A stretch of DNA of 64,000 nucleotides from Promicromonospora panici. GTDB lineage: Bacteria; Actinomycetota; Actinomycetes; Actinomycetales; Cellulomonadaceae. The stretch is taken from NCBI RefSeq assembly GCF_900608595.1, contig NZ_UWYY01000012.1:1-64000 (forward strand), given 5' to 3'. A model generated the notes under the pieces. That model was not told the DNA's origin. It saw nothing but the letters and a program-made list of their open reading frames with translations, and ran no database searches. The translations under genes and the position numbers were made by a program. Of this stretch, positions 47,252 to 54,273 are shown piece by piece (the first letter of the stretch is position 1; every line of letters starts with the position of its first letter).

Positions 47252-47525
47252 CCACCACGAAGCGCACGATCACGAGCACGATCACCGCGGCCAGGATCGC
47301 CAGCGAGATCCAGCCCAGCACGACGCCGGTCAGCGCCATGCCCTCGTTGTCGGCCTCGCCGGCGCGGACGGCTCGGCGGCCCTGGTTGCCGATGATGATG
47401 GCGGGGATGCCGGTGATGGCTCCCAGCGCCAGTACCACCGAGGCGATGCCCAGCACGAGCGACCAGGCCCCCAGGCTGTTCCGGGGGTACGGGGCGGGCC
47501 GTGCGGCCATCGCGAGCTCGGTCAT
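47235..47525 (-). CDS. DUF4190 small membrane protein
   Basis: 96 residues with two hydrophobic helices flanking a short polar hairpin: NSLGAWSLVLGIASVVLALG and ALTGVVLGWISLAILAAVIV, with GNQGRRAVRAGE between. This is the DUF4190 pattern. Start ATG 47525. It sits between the HGxxPAAW-motif gene (7 bp upstream) and DUF2752 (17 bp overlap), so the three are almost certainly cotranscribed. Function unknown. Confidence 0.85.
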   Translation of the reverse strand: MTELAMAARPAPYPRNSLGAWSLVLGIASVVLALGAITGIPAIIIGNQGRRAVRAGEADNEGMALTGVVLGWISLAILAAVIVLVIVRFVVGGPDS

Positions 47526-47532
47526 CGTGGAC

Positions 47533-47793
47533 CTACCGCTGGACCTTCTTCTGGCCCTTGCCCAGGTTGCGCAGAACCAGGCCGACGAGCAGCGAGGCGG
47601 CGACCACGACCATGCCGACCACGAACATGACCAGCCCCGACGGCGACGACGCGGCCAGTACGAGGCCGAACGCGGAGATCAGCGCCCCGAGCGTGATGCC
47701 TGCCATCGTGACCCACGCGGCGACCGTGTGGCCGTGGTTGGTCGGAGGGACGCCCGGCGGCAGGTAGGCGATCTCGGGCTTGTTGTCGGTCAT
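47533..47793 (-). CDS. Small membrane protein with HGxxPAAW-like motif
   Basis: 86 residues. An N-terminal polar segment with PPTNHGHTVAAWVTM resembles the HGxxPAAWxG motif of a short actinobacterial membrane-protein family found beside trp genes. Two transmembrane helices follow (ITLGALISAFGLVLAAS and VMFVVGMVVVAASLLVGLVL), then a basic GKGQKKVQR tail. The Pro of the motif is Val here. The gene lies 60 bp downstream of the Trp-associated membrane protein and 7 bp upstream of the DUF4190 gene. Function unknown. Confidence 0.85.
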   Translation of the reverse strand: MTDNKPEIAYLPPGVPPTNHGHTVAAWVTMAGITLGALISAFGLVLAASSPSGLVMFVVGMVVVAASLLVGLVLRNLGKGQKKVQR

Positions 47794-47853
47794 TGCAGGT
47801 GGGTGCCTTTCGTGTCGTGCGGTACGCGCTCAGCCTAGCGGCTCAGCGCGAGG

Positions 47854-48507
47854 TCAGCGGCCCGTGGGGTCGTCGCCGCGGGACAGCGCGTCCCAGGCGT
47901 CGTGGGGGTCGATCTCGTCGTCCGGCCCGGCGGCTGCGCCGTCGTCGGGCGAGGTGCCGGGCTCGCCGCCGGGTGCGGTCGTGGCGCCGGAGGCGGCGCC
48001 GGCGGTCGCGCCCGCCGACGCCGCGGCGTCCGCACGCTCGTGCCGGCCCGACGTCGCCGTCCAGCCGCGGGCCGCGACCGCGCCCCAGACCGCCACGACG
48101 ACGGCGAGCACGCCGGTGGCGACCGCGGCCCACGGCCACGCGGTGAGCGTGACCGGCGAGGTGAGGTCGGTGACACCGCTGCTCGCGGAGGCGGCGGCGG
48201 TCGCGGCGGGCGTGGGGTCGCCGACGACCACGAGCGTGCTCGTCACCACGAGCACCCCGGCGGCCGCCGCGACGACGAGCGCGACGTACCGGGCCACGCG
48301 CCCCGTGAGCGCGCAGGCGATGCCGGCCGCCAGGAGCACGAGCGCCCCGGCGCCGACGCCCGGCGCGGCCGAGGTCCCCGAGGCGGCGACGGCTACCTCG
48401 GGCTCCAGGGCCGTGGCCACCGTGGTGGTCACCCAGGTCGGCGAGCCGGTGCCGAACGTCAGCCCGCCCAGGACGAGCAGCGCGAGGACGGTGCGCGTAC
48501 GGGTCAC
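47854..48507 (-). CDS. Trp-operon-associated membrane protein (TIGR02234-like)
   Basis: 217 residues. Four hydrophobic helices fall at about 5-25, 48-68, 74-98 and 120-145, with a characteristic PVTLTAWPWAAVATGVL before the last. A 70-residue Ala/Gly/Asp-rich cytoplasmic tail ends in DPHDAWDALSRGDDPTGR, typical of this actinobacterial family located next to trpE. GTG start overlaps the trpE stop by 4 bp. It has been suggested to aid tryptophan synthesis or transport, but that rests on gene position only. Confidence 0.85.
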   Translation of the reverse strand: MTRTRTVLALLVLGGLTFGTGSPTWVTTTVATALEPEVAVAASGTSAAPGVGAGALVLLAAGIACALTGRVARYVALVVAAAAGVLVVTSTLVVVGDPTPAATAAASASSGVTDLTSPVTLTAWPWAAVATGVLAVVVAVWGAVAARGWTATSGRHERADAAASAGATAGAASGATTAPGGEPGTSPDDGAAAGPDDEIDPHDAWDALSRGDDPTGR

Positions 48508-50171
48508 TTGGCGCCTCCGTCGATGCGCGCCGGCTCGGCACGCAACGGCTCGGCACGCAACGGCTCGGCACGCAACGGCTCGGCACGCAACGGCGCCAGG
48601 CGGGACGCGAGCTGTACGGCTCGCACCGCCGCGGCGGCCTTGTTGCGGGACTCCGCGTACTCCAGGGCCGGCACCGAGTCGGCGACGATGCCCCCGCCGG
48701 CCTGGACGCTGGCGCGGCCGTCCGCGATGTACGCGGTGCGGATCGCGATGGCCATGTCCATGTTGCCGCCGAAGTCGAAGTAGCCGCACACGCCGCCGTA
48801 GATGCCGCGGGAGGCGGGCTCCAGCTCGTCGATCAGGGCGATCGCCCGGGGCTTGGGAGCTCCCGAGAGCGTGCCCGCCGGGAAGGTCGCCCGCAGGGCG
48901 TCCAGGGCGGTGCGGCCGGCGCGGAGCCGGCCCACCACCGTCGAGCACATGTGCATGATGTGGCTGAACCGGCGCACCTTCATGAACTCGACCACCTCGA
49001 CGCTGGTCGGCTCGCACACCTTCACCATGTCGTTGCGGGACAGGTCGACGAGCATGATGTGCTCGGCCCGCTCCTTGGGGTCGGCCAGCAGCTCCTCGCC
49101 CAGCTCCGCGTCCTCCTCCGGGTGCGCACCGCGTGGCCGGGACCCGGCGATCGGGTAGGTGGTGACGTGACCGTCGTCCACCTTCACGAGGGTCTCGGGG
49201 CTGGAGCCGACGACGGCGAACTCCGCGCCGTCCGGCTTGGCCAGGTGGAAGTAGTACATGTACGGGCTCGGGTTCACGGTGCGCAGGGCGCGGTAGACGT
49301 CGAGCGGGTCGGCCGGGCAGTCCAGGTCCAGGCGCTGGGAGAGCACGACCTGGAACACCTCGCCGTCGCGGATCGCCTCCTTGCCCGCGAGCACCGCGTT
49401 CTCGAACTCGTCCTGGGTGGACCGGAACTCGAGCTGCGGCTCGGGCGCGTCGTCGACGAGGACGGACGTGACGCGCGGCGCGCCGGCGGCGAGCTGCGCC
49501 TCCATGGCGTCGAGCCGTGCCACGGCGTCCGCGTACGCCTCGTCGACGCGCGCGTCGGTCGCGTCGCCGTTGATCGCGTTGGCGACCAGCCAGACCGTGC
49601 CCTCGCGGTGGTCCACGACGGCGAGGTCGGTGGCCAGGCACAGGGCTAGCTCGGGCGCGCCCACCTCGTCCGGGGCGGTCGCCGGGAGCGTGGGCTCCCA
49701 GTGGCGCACGATGTCCCAGCCCAGCACGCCCGCCAGGCCACCGGTGAGCGGCGGCAGGTTCGGCACGCCCGGCGTGCGGAGCGCGGTGAGGGCCACCTCG
49801 AGCACGTCGACGACGTCGCCCTCCGTGGGGATGCCGACCGGGACGTCCCCCGTCCAGACGGCCTGGCCCTTGTCACTGGTCAACGTGGCGCGGGACGCGA
49901 CGCCGACGAACGACCAGCGCGCCCAGACGCCGTCGGACTCCGCCGACTCCAGGATGAAGCTGCCCGGCTTGCTCTGCGCCAGCGTCCGGTAGAGGCCGAC
50001 GGGCGTCGCGTCGTCGGCGAGGAGGGGACGGACCACCGGGATCACCCGGCGGTCGGCGGCCATCTCCCGGAACTCCCCGAGGCTCGGCCAGGTGCGACCC
50101 CAGGGCAGGTCGGCGGGTGCGGTCGCCGTGCGGGCCTCGTGGGGATCGAGCTGGGTGTCGAGCTGGGTCAC
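48504..50171 (-). CDS. trpE: Anthranilate synthase component I
   Basis: 555 residues. Converts chorismate with glutamine-derived ammonia to anthranilate. The C-terminal chorismate-binding domain shows [50 protein letters not shown] and [20 protein letters not shown] (motifs listed in order). The N-terminal Trp-feedback region includes [10 protein letters not shown], containing the LLES-like element. The final 28 residues carry four copies of LRAEP encoded by a 15 bp tandem repeat. Starts at GTG and overlaps hisI by 4 bp. The amidotransferase subunit TrpG and TrpD are not in the window. Confidence 0.97.
   Translation of the reverse strand: MTQLDTQLDPHEARTATAPADLPWGRTWPSLGEFREMAADRRVIPVVRPLLADDATPVGLYRTLAQSKPGSFILESAESDGVWARWSFVGVASRATLTSDKGQAVWTGDVPVGIPTEGDVVDVLEVALTALRTPGVPNLPPLTGGLAGVLGWDIVRHWEPTLPATAPDEVGAPELALCLATDLAVVDHREGTVWLVANAINGDATDARVDEAYADAVARLDAMEAQLAAGAPRVTSVLVDDAPEPQLEFRSTQDEFENAVLAGKEAIRDGEVFQVVLSQRLDLDCPADPLDVYRALRTVNPSPYMYYFHLAKPDGAEFAVVGSSPETLVKVDDGHVTTYPIAGSRPRGAHPEEDAELGEELLADPKERAEHIMLVDLSRNDMVKVCEPTSVEVVEFMKVRRFSHIMHMCSTVVGRLRAGRTALDALRATFPAGTLSGAPKPRAIALIDELEPASRGIYGGVCGYFDFGGNMDMAIAIRTAYIADGRASVQAGGGIVADSVPALEYAESRNKAAAAVRAVQLASRLAPLRAEPLRAEPLRAEPLRAEPARIDGGAK
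48531..48590. repeat. 15 bp tandem repeat, four copies, inside trpE
   Basis: Four exact copies of CGGCTCGGCACGCAA (plus strand) at the 3' end of trpE. Read on the minus strand each codes LRAEP, giving residues 528-547 of TrpE. The unit length is a multiple of three, so copy-number change would keep the frame. Confidence 0.95.
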
Positions 50172-50584
50172 CGGATCTCCTCGTTCTGCGGGTTGCCGTA
50201 CTGCTCAGTGTGGTCCGGCTCGTCACGTTCTCCCACCACGGCGCCCAGGTCGCCTCCGGCCTCGAAGCAGGTGCGCGTGCCGGTGTGGCACGCGGCGCCG
50301 ACCTGGTCCACCTGGACCAGCAGGGCGTCGCCGTCGCAGTCCATGCTCACGGACTTGACGTACTGGGCATGCCCGGACGTGTCGCCCTTGCGCCAGTACT
50401 CCTTGCGGCTGCGGGACCAGAAGGTCACGCGCCCCTCCGTGAGGGTGCGGCGCAGGGCTTCGTCGTCCATCCAGCCGACCATGAGCACCTCGCCCGTGTC
50501 GTGCTGCTGTACGACGGCGGCCACCAGGCCGGCGTCGTCCCGCTTGAGCCGGGCTGAGATCGTGGGGTCGAGAACTTCGGGCAC
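50168..50584 (-). CDS. hisI: Phosphoribosyl-AMP cyclohydrolase
   Basis: 138 residues. Opens the purine ring of phosphoribosyl-AMP in histidine synthesis. The zinc/magnesium site motifs are present: [17 protein letters not shown] and [10 protein letters not shown], with [17 protein letters not shown] for the substrate. No HisE domain is fused. GTG start with AGGA about 8 nt upstream; its stop overlaps trpE. In many actinobacteria hisF lies directly upstream; here about 5.8 kb intervenes. Confidence 0.96.
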   Translation of the reverse strand: MPEVLDPTISARLKRDDAGLVAAVVQQHDTGEVLMVGWMDDEALRRTLTEGRVTFWSRSRKEYWRKGDTSGHAQYVKSVSMDCDGDALLVQVDQVGAACHTGTRTCFEAGGDLGAVVGERDEPDHTEQYGNPQNEEIR

Positions 50585-50607
50585 CTGAGAATCCTGCCAC
50601 GTCGCGG

Positions 50608-50637
50608 GCCGACGGCGCTGTGATCTCCGCCGTCGGC
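50608..50637. other. Hairpin in the hisI leader region
   Basis: A perfect 10 bp stem GCCGACGGCG/CGCCGTCGGC (50608-50617 with 50628-50637) and a 10-nt loop, 23 bp upstream of the hisI start on the minus strand. Its right arm overlaps the first unit of repeat array A. It could act as a terminator for the AbiEi-DUF559 gene or block read-through into hisI; no T-run is present. Confidence 0.5.
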
Positions 50638-50852
50638 CCGAAACTCACTCGTCCACCTGCCCGCCGAACCGAAGGTTGACCGCCCATCTGGCGCCCAACC
50701 GCAACCCACGCGTCGATCAGACCCGACCCGGACGCGCAACCTTCGATTCGACGACGGGGGCCGACAACGACCTGCGGTTCGACGTCGGAGGCCAGACGCG
50801 TAACCTGCGGTTCGACGCCGGAGTCGAGCCGCACCGTGCAGTTCGGCGCCGG
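50632..50852. repeat. Degenerate repeat array A (about seven units, orientation switch)
   Basis: About seven copies of a ~25 bp element with core GCGCCGAACCGMARSYTRCG, spaced 30-36 bp. Forward copies start near 50632, 50660 and 50690; reverse copies near 50731, 50764, 50795 and 50831. The array lies between hisI and the 3' end of the AbiEi-DUF559 gene. Units share roughly the core only, so the array is old or under relaxed constraint. No coding sequence is seen in this 307 bp gap. Confidence 0.75.
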
Positions 50853-50891
50853 CCGGATACTGAGCCGCCGAGCTGTGAGGCCGCTCAATCG

Positions 50892-51842
50892 TCAGGAGGG
50901 TCCGCCGTTGTGCAGCTCCAGCGTCGCGCGAACCTTCCCCGAGATCGCACCGGGCGTGTAGACGGCCGACTTTCGAAAGTGCAGCACGATCGCCGAGACC
51001 GCCGTGAGGTCGTTGTGGCGCTCCAGATCCGCGTCCAGACGCGTCCCGTCGTGATACTCGTCGCTGTCGATCTCAGCGATCACGATTCGCCCGTCCTTGA
51101 GGTCCCACCCCAGGTCACCCCTGCGTTCGACGCCGGACAGGTCACGCACCGGCACCTGCAGGTGATCCGGGGGAACGCCGTTGTCGATGCAATCGAGCCT
51201 GGCGCGGGTCTCCGACGGCGACTCAGATCTCGCGTCGGCCTCGCCGAAGTAGTCATGGCGCGTGGCAATCCCCCGCCGACCACGACACTTGGCGTGGACC
51301 TCCTCCAGCTCGTCGAAAGTGATGAATCTCCTGTTCAGGGCGTTGTCCATCACTCCGACAGCATGGATCCGGTCCAGCTCGGGCACGGCCTGCACCAGGG
51401 CCCAGGCCACCGTCGCCACCGCAATCCCGTCCACCTCGGTCACGGTCATCCGGTCGTCGAACATCCGGGCGTGAATTCCGTCGCGCGAGTACGCCCGTCG
51501 CCCGCCCGGAAGCGTGGCCTGCGGCACGAGCGCGATCGGTAGACCCCAGACGCCGTGGAGCGCGAGCGCACAGGCGCCGACCACCACCGACTCAGGACCG
51601 AGCGCCAGTTTCGCGGCGAACGCGGCCCGACGGCGACGGCGGTCCGGATGCCGCGACGCGATCGGCGTCGGGTCGGTGTCGTACAGGCCGCGAGCTACAC
51701 GCTTCCAGGCACGCGAATCGAGCTGACGCGCGATCCGCGTGAGCGACACACCGAGCTCGCGGCACTGTTGTGTAGTGATCAGGCCTTCCTGGGCCTTGGC
51801 GATGATCGCGAGCTCGACTGGTAACTCGATCTTTCGTCCCAT
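50892..51842 (-). CDS. AbiEi-like HTH plus DUF559-like nuclease-fold protein
   Basis: About 316 residues. The N-terminus (about 8-55: IIAKAQEGLITTQQCRELGV and RQLDSRAWKRVARGLY) matches the AbiEi antitoxin-type winged HTH. A middle domain contains LHGVWGLP and VTEVDGIAVATVAWALVQA. The C-terminus (about 225-315) has the DUF559/Vsr-like PD-(D/E)xK pattern: Asp in RRGDLGWDL, Glu in IVIAEIDSDEYHD, then RLDADLERHNDL. Both putative acidic metal ligands are kept, so nuclease activity is plausible. No AbiEii toxin gene is adjacent. ATG 51842 has no clear ribosome site. It is flanked on both sides by related repeat arrays. Function unknown. Confidence 0.7.
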   Translation of the reverse strand: MGRKIELPVELAIIAKAQEGLITTQQCRELGVSLTRIARQLDSRAWKRVARGLYDTDPTPIASRHPDRRRRRAAFAAKLALGPESVVVGACALALHGVWGLPIALVPQATLPGGRRAYSRDGIHARMFDDRMTVTEVDGIAVATVAWALVQAVPELDRIHAVGVMDNALNRRFITFDELEEVHAKCRGRRGIATRHDYFGEADARSESPSETRARLDCIDNGVPPDHLQVPVRDLSGVERRGDLGWDLKDGRIVIAEIDSDEYHDGTRLDADLERHNDLTAVSAIVLHFRKSAVYTPGAISGKVRATLELHNGGPS

Positions 51843-52080
51843 GCGCCCAGACAACGCTGGTCGCGGGGGCTCGTTGTTCGCGCAAACGGCGGTCTGTGCA
51901 CAAGTCCCGTACGACCACGGATGTGGTCACGGTCAAAAGGCTCTCCCGCCGTCGACAGGTGCTGTCCTATGACACCAGTTCTTCCTCTGGCGTCACGCGC
52001 CCACACCACTGGACCGGCGATCGCGCCCCACGCCGTCCGACATGCCGCGTGCCGCGTTGCTCGTGCCACAACACCGAACT

Positions 52081-52136
52081 GCCGGACGCCGCACGCCGCA
52101 CGCCGCACGCCGCACGCCGCACGCCGGACGCCGGAC
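52081..52136. repeat. Heptanucleotide tandem repeat (eight copies)
   Basis: Eight head-to-tail copies of GCCGSAC: one GCCGGAC, five GCCGCAC, then two GCCGGAC. It lies about 240 bp upstream of the AbiEi-DUF559 start on that gene's 5' side, in a 538 bp stretch (51843-52380) with no recognisable coding sequence. Length 7 is not a multiple of three, consistent with non-coding DNA. Confidence 0.9.
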
Positions 52137-52167
52137 GGAACTCGCCTGCCCCCGACCGGTCCAGCTA

Positions 52168-52364
52168 GCGCCGAGCCGCAAGTTACGCGTCCACTCGCCG
52201 TACACCACCGGCGCCGAACCGAAACTCACGGGTCAACCCTGTCGTCGAGCCGAAGGTTGAACGTCCGGCTCGGGTCCGATCGACACGTAGGTTGCGGTTC
52301 GCCGCCAGGTCGACACGTAGGTTGCGGTTCGGCGCCAGGCCGACACTCAACCTTCGGTTCGCGC
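52168..52364. repeat. Degenerate repeat array B (six units, orientation switch)
   Basis: Six copies of the same ~25 bp element as array A. Forward copies start near 52168, 52210 and 52241; reverse copies near 52281, 52311 and 52341. The pair at 52281 and 52311 is a direct 30 bp repeat with one difference (both contain CACGTAGGTTGCGGTTCG). The array ends 17 bp before the stop of the ABC exporter gene, so it could also fold in that transcript's 3' end. The flanking 51843-52080 part shows nothing recognisable. Confidence 0.8.
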
Positions 52365-52380
52365 CGGGTGGGGCGGCAGC

Positions 52381-54273
52381 CTACCTCGTCTGCGCGACCC
52401 AGCTGGCGTGCATGCGGGCGTAGATGCCGCCGGCCGCGGCCAGCTCGTCGTGCGGGCCCGACTCGACCACGTGGCCCTGGTCCACCACCACCACCAGGTC
52501 GGACGCCTCCGCGGTGGAGAGGCGGTGCGCGATGGTGATCGTGGACCGGCCGGCCGTCAGGGAGTCCAGGGCCCGCGCGATGCGCACCTCGGTCGCTGGG
52601 TCTACCGCCGACGTCGCCTCGTCGAGCACGAGCAGGTCCGGCTGCGCGAGGTAGGCGCGGGCGATGGCGACGAGCTGCCGCTCCCCCGCCGACAGCGCCT
52701 CGCCCCGCTGCCCCACCTCCGTGTCGAGCCCGTCCGGCAGGTCGGCAACCCAGTCGGCCAGCCCGAGCTCAGCAAACGCCCCCTCCACGGCGGCCCGCTG
52801 AGTGCTGGAGATTCGCCCCTCCGCGGGGTCCTGATCGGGCGAAGACCCAGCACCCAGCGGGGTGCGGAGGCCGTAGGCCGCGTTGGCCAGCACCGTTCCG
52901 TCGAAGAGGAAGCCCTCCTGCGGGACGAGCACCACCCGCTCCCGCAGCGAGGCGAACGACAGATCACGCAGGTCCACGCCGTCCAGCTCCACGGCGCCCG
53001 CCGTCGGGTCCATGAGGCGGGTGACGAGCTTCGCGATCGTGGTCTTGCCGGAGCCGGTCTGCCCGACCACCGCCACCTTGGTCCGCGGCGGCAGGTCCAG
53101 CGTCACGCCGTGCAGCACCTCGGGCCCGTTCGGGTAGGCGAACCGGACGTCGCGCAGCGTCACGCGGGCCGGCCCGCGCTCCTGCGTCACCGCGTCCGGC
53201 TTCTCGGCCACCTGCACCGGGGTCTCGATGACGGCGATCACGCGCCGCCACCCGGCCACCGCGTTCTGCAGCTCGTTCAGGATCTCGGTAGCCATCTGCA
53301 CCGGCCCGGTGAACAGCTGGACCAGGAACAGGAAGGCCACGAGCTGGCCCGCCGTCAGGCCGCCGCCCACGCCGAGCAGCGTGCCCACGACCACGACTAT
53401 CGAGAGCACCAGGTTGGAGATCAGGACACCCGACGAGAACGTCCCGGCCACCAGGACCTGCGAGCGGGCCTGCGCGGCGCGCGTCTCCTCGATGGCGCCG
53501 CCGATGCGCCGCCCCGTGCGCTCGGACACGCCGTACGCGCGCACCGTCTCGGCGCCCACGACCGACTCGGAGATAGCACCCAGCATCGCCCCGACGCGTT
53601 CGCGCACCAGCGTGTAGGCCCGGTTCACGTACCTCTGCCCGTACCGGATCACGAGGAACATCGGCACGAAGGCGACCCACACCACCGCCGTGAGGATCGG
53701 CGAGTAGACCAGCATCAGCCCGGTCGCCACCACGATCTGCAGCGCGCTGACCAGCAGCATGATGCCGCCCCACTGCACGAAGAGTGACACCGTGTCGACG
53801 TCGTTCGTCACCCGCGAGACCAGGGCGCCGCGGCGCTCGGTGTTCTGCGTGAGGGTCGACAGGTCGTGCACGTGGCGGAACGCCTTGATCCGCAGCGTCG
53901 CCAGCCCGGCCTCGGCCGAGCGGAACAGCCGCACGTTGACGAGCGCCGCGCACAGCCCGGCCAGCACGAGCGCCCCCGCCGCGAGCGACGCCAGGAGCGC
54001 CACCCGGCCGGCGTCGGGCCCGGCGTCGGCCAGGATGCCGACGTCGATGGTCTGCTGCACCGCGAGCGGAACCACGACGCGGCCGGTGGCCGCGAGGGTC
54101 GCCAGGCCGAGCGTGATCCACAGCCCGCGCGTGATCTCGGGGCTGATCTCGATCCCGCGGCGCAGCGTCGCGAACACGCCGAGGTGGCTCGTCGACTCGA
54201 TGCGGGCACCGTCGGCGTCGAGCAGGTCCTCGGGCACGTCGGTCACGTCGGGTTCGTCCGTCGCCGTGGTCAT
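52381..54273 (-). CDS. ABC exporter half (permease-ATPase), second of a pair
   Basis: 630 residues. Six transmembrane helices span about 45-330. The ATPase domain has Walker A GQTGSGKTTIAKL, signature LSAGERQLVAIARAYL (SAG instead of SGG), Walker B LLVLDEATSAVD and H-loop IAHRLSTAEASD. With the upstream gene it forms a heterodimeric multidrug- or lipid-type exporter. Its ATG overlaps the upstream stop by 4 bp (ATGA), so the two halves should be made in equal amounts. Probably the consensus ATPase half. Cargo unknown. Confidence 0.93.
   Translation of the reverse strand: MTTATDEPDVTDVPEDLLDADGARIESTSHLGVFATLRRGIEISPEITRGLWITLGLATLAATGRVVVPLAVQQTIDVGILADAGPDAGRVALLASLAAGALVLAGLCAALVNVRLFRSAEAGLATLRIKAFRHVHDLSTLTQNTERRGALVSRVTNDVDTVSLFVQWGGIMLLVSALQIVVATGLMLVYSPILTAVVWVAFVPMFLVIRYGQRYVNRAYTLVRERVGAMLGAISESVVGAETVRAYGVSERTGRRIGGAIEETRAAQARSQVLVAGTFSSGVLISNLVLSIVVVVGTLLGVGGGLTAGQLVAFLFLVQLFTGPVQMATEILNELQNAVAGWRRVIAVIETPVQVAEKPDAVTQERGPARVTLRDVRFAYPNGPEVLHGVTLDLPPRTKVAVVGQTGSGKTTIAKLVTRLMDPTAGAVELDGVDLRDLSFASLRERVVLVPQEGFLFDGTVLANAAYGLRTPLGAGSSPDQDPAEGRISSTQRAAVEGAFAELGLADWVADLPDGLDTEVGQRGEALSAGERQLVAIARAYLAQPDLLVLDEATSAVDPATEVRIARALDSLTAGRSTITIAHRLSTAEASDLVVVVDQGHVVESGPHDELAAAGGIYARMHASWVAQTR

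Noticed and set aside
50892..51842. A complete AbiE type IV toxin-antitoxin pair
   Set aside because: Only the AbiEi-like domain is present; no nucleotidyltransferase (AbiEii) gene lies on either side, and the protein has its own nuclease-like C-terminus.
50632..52364. Repeat arrays considered as CRISPR
   Set aside because: Units are degenerate, switch orientation within each array, have no constant-length spacers, and no cas genes are present.
51896..52538. Several plus-strand open frames across the 52 kb repeat region
   Set aside because: They run through the heptamer and array repeats, have low-complexity translations and lack ribosome sites.
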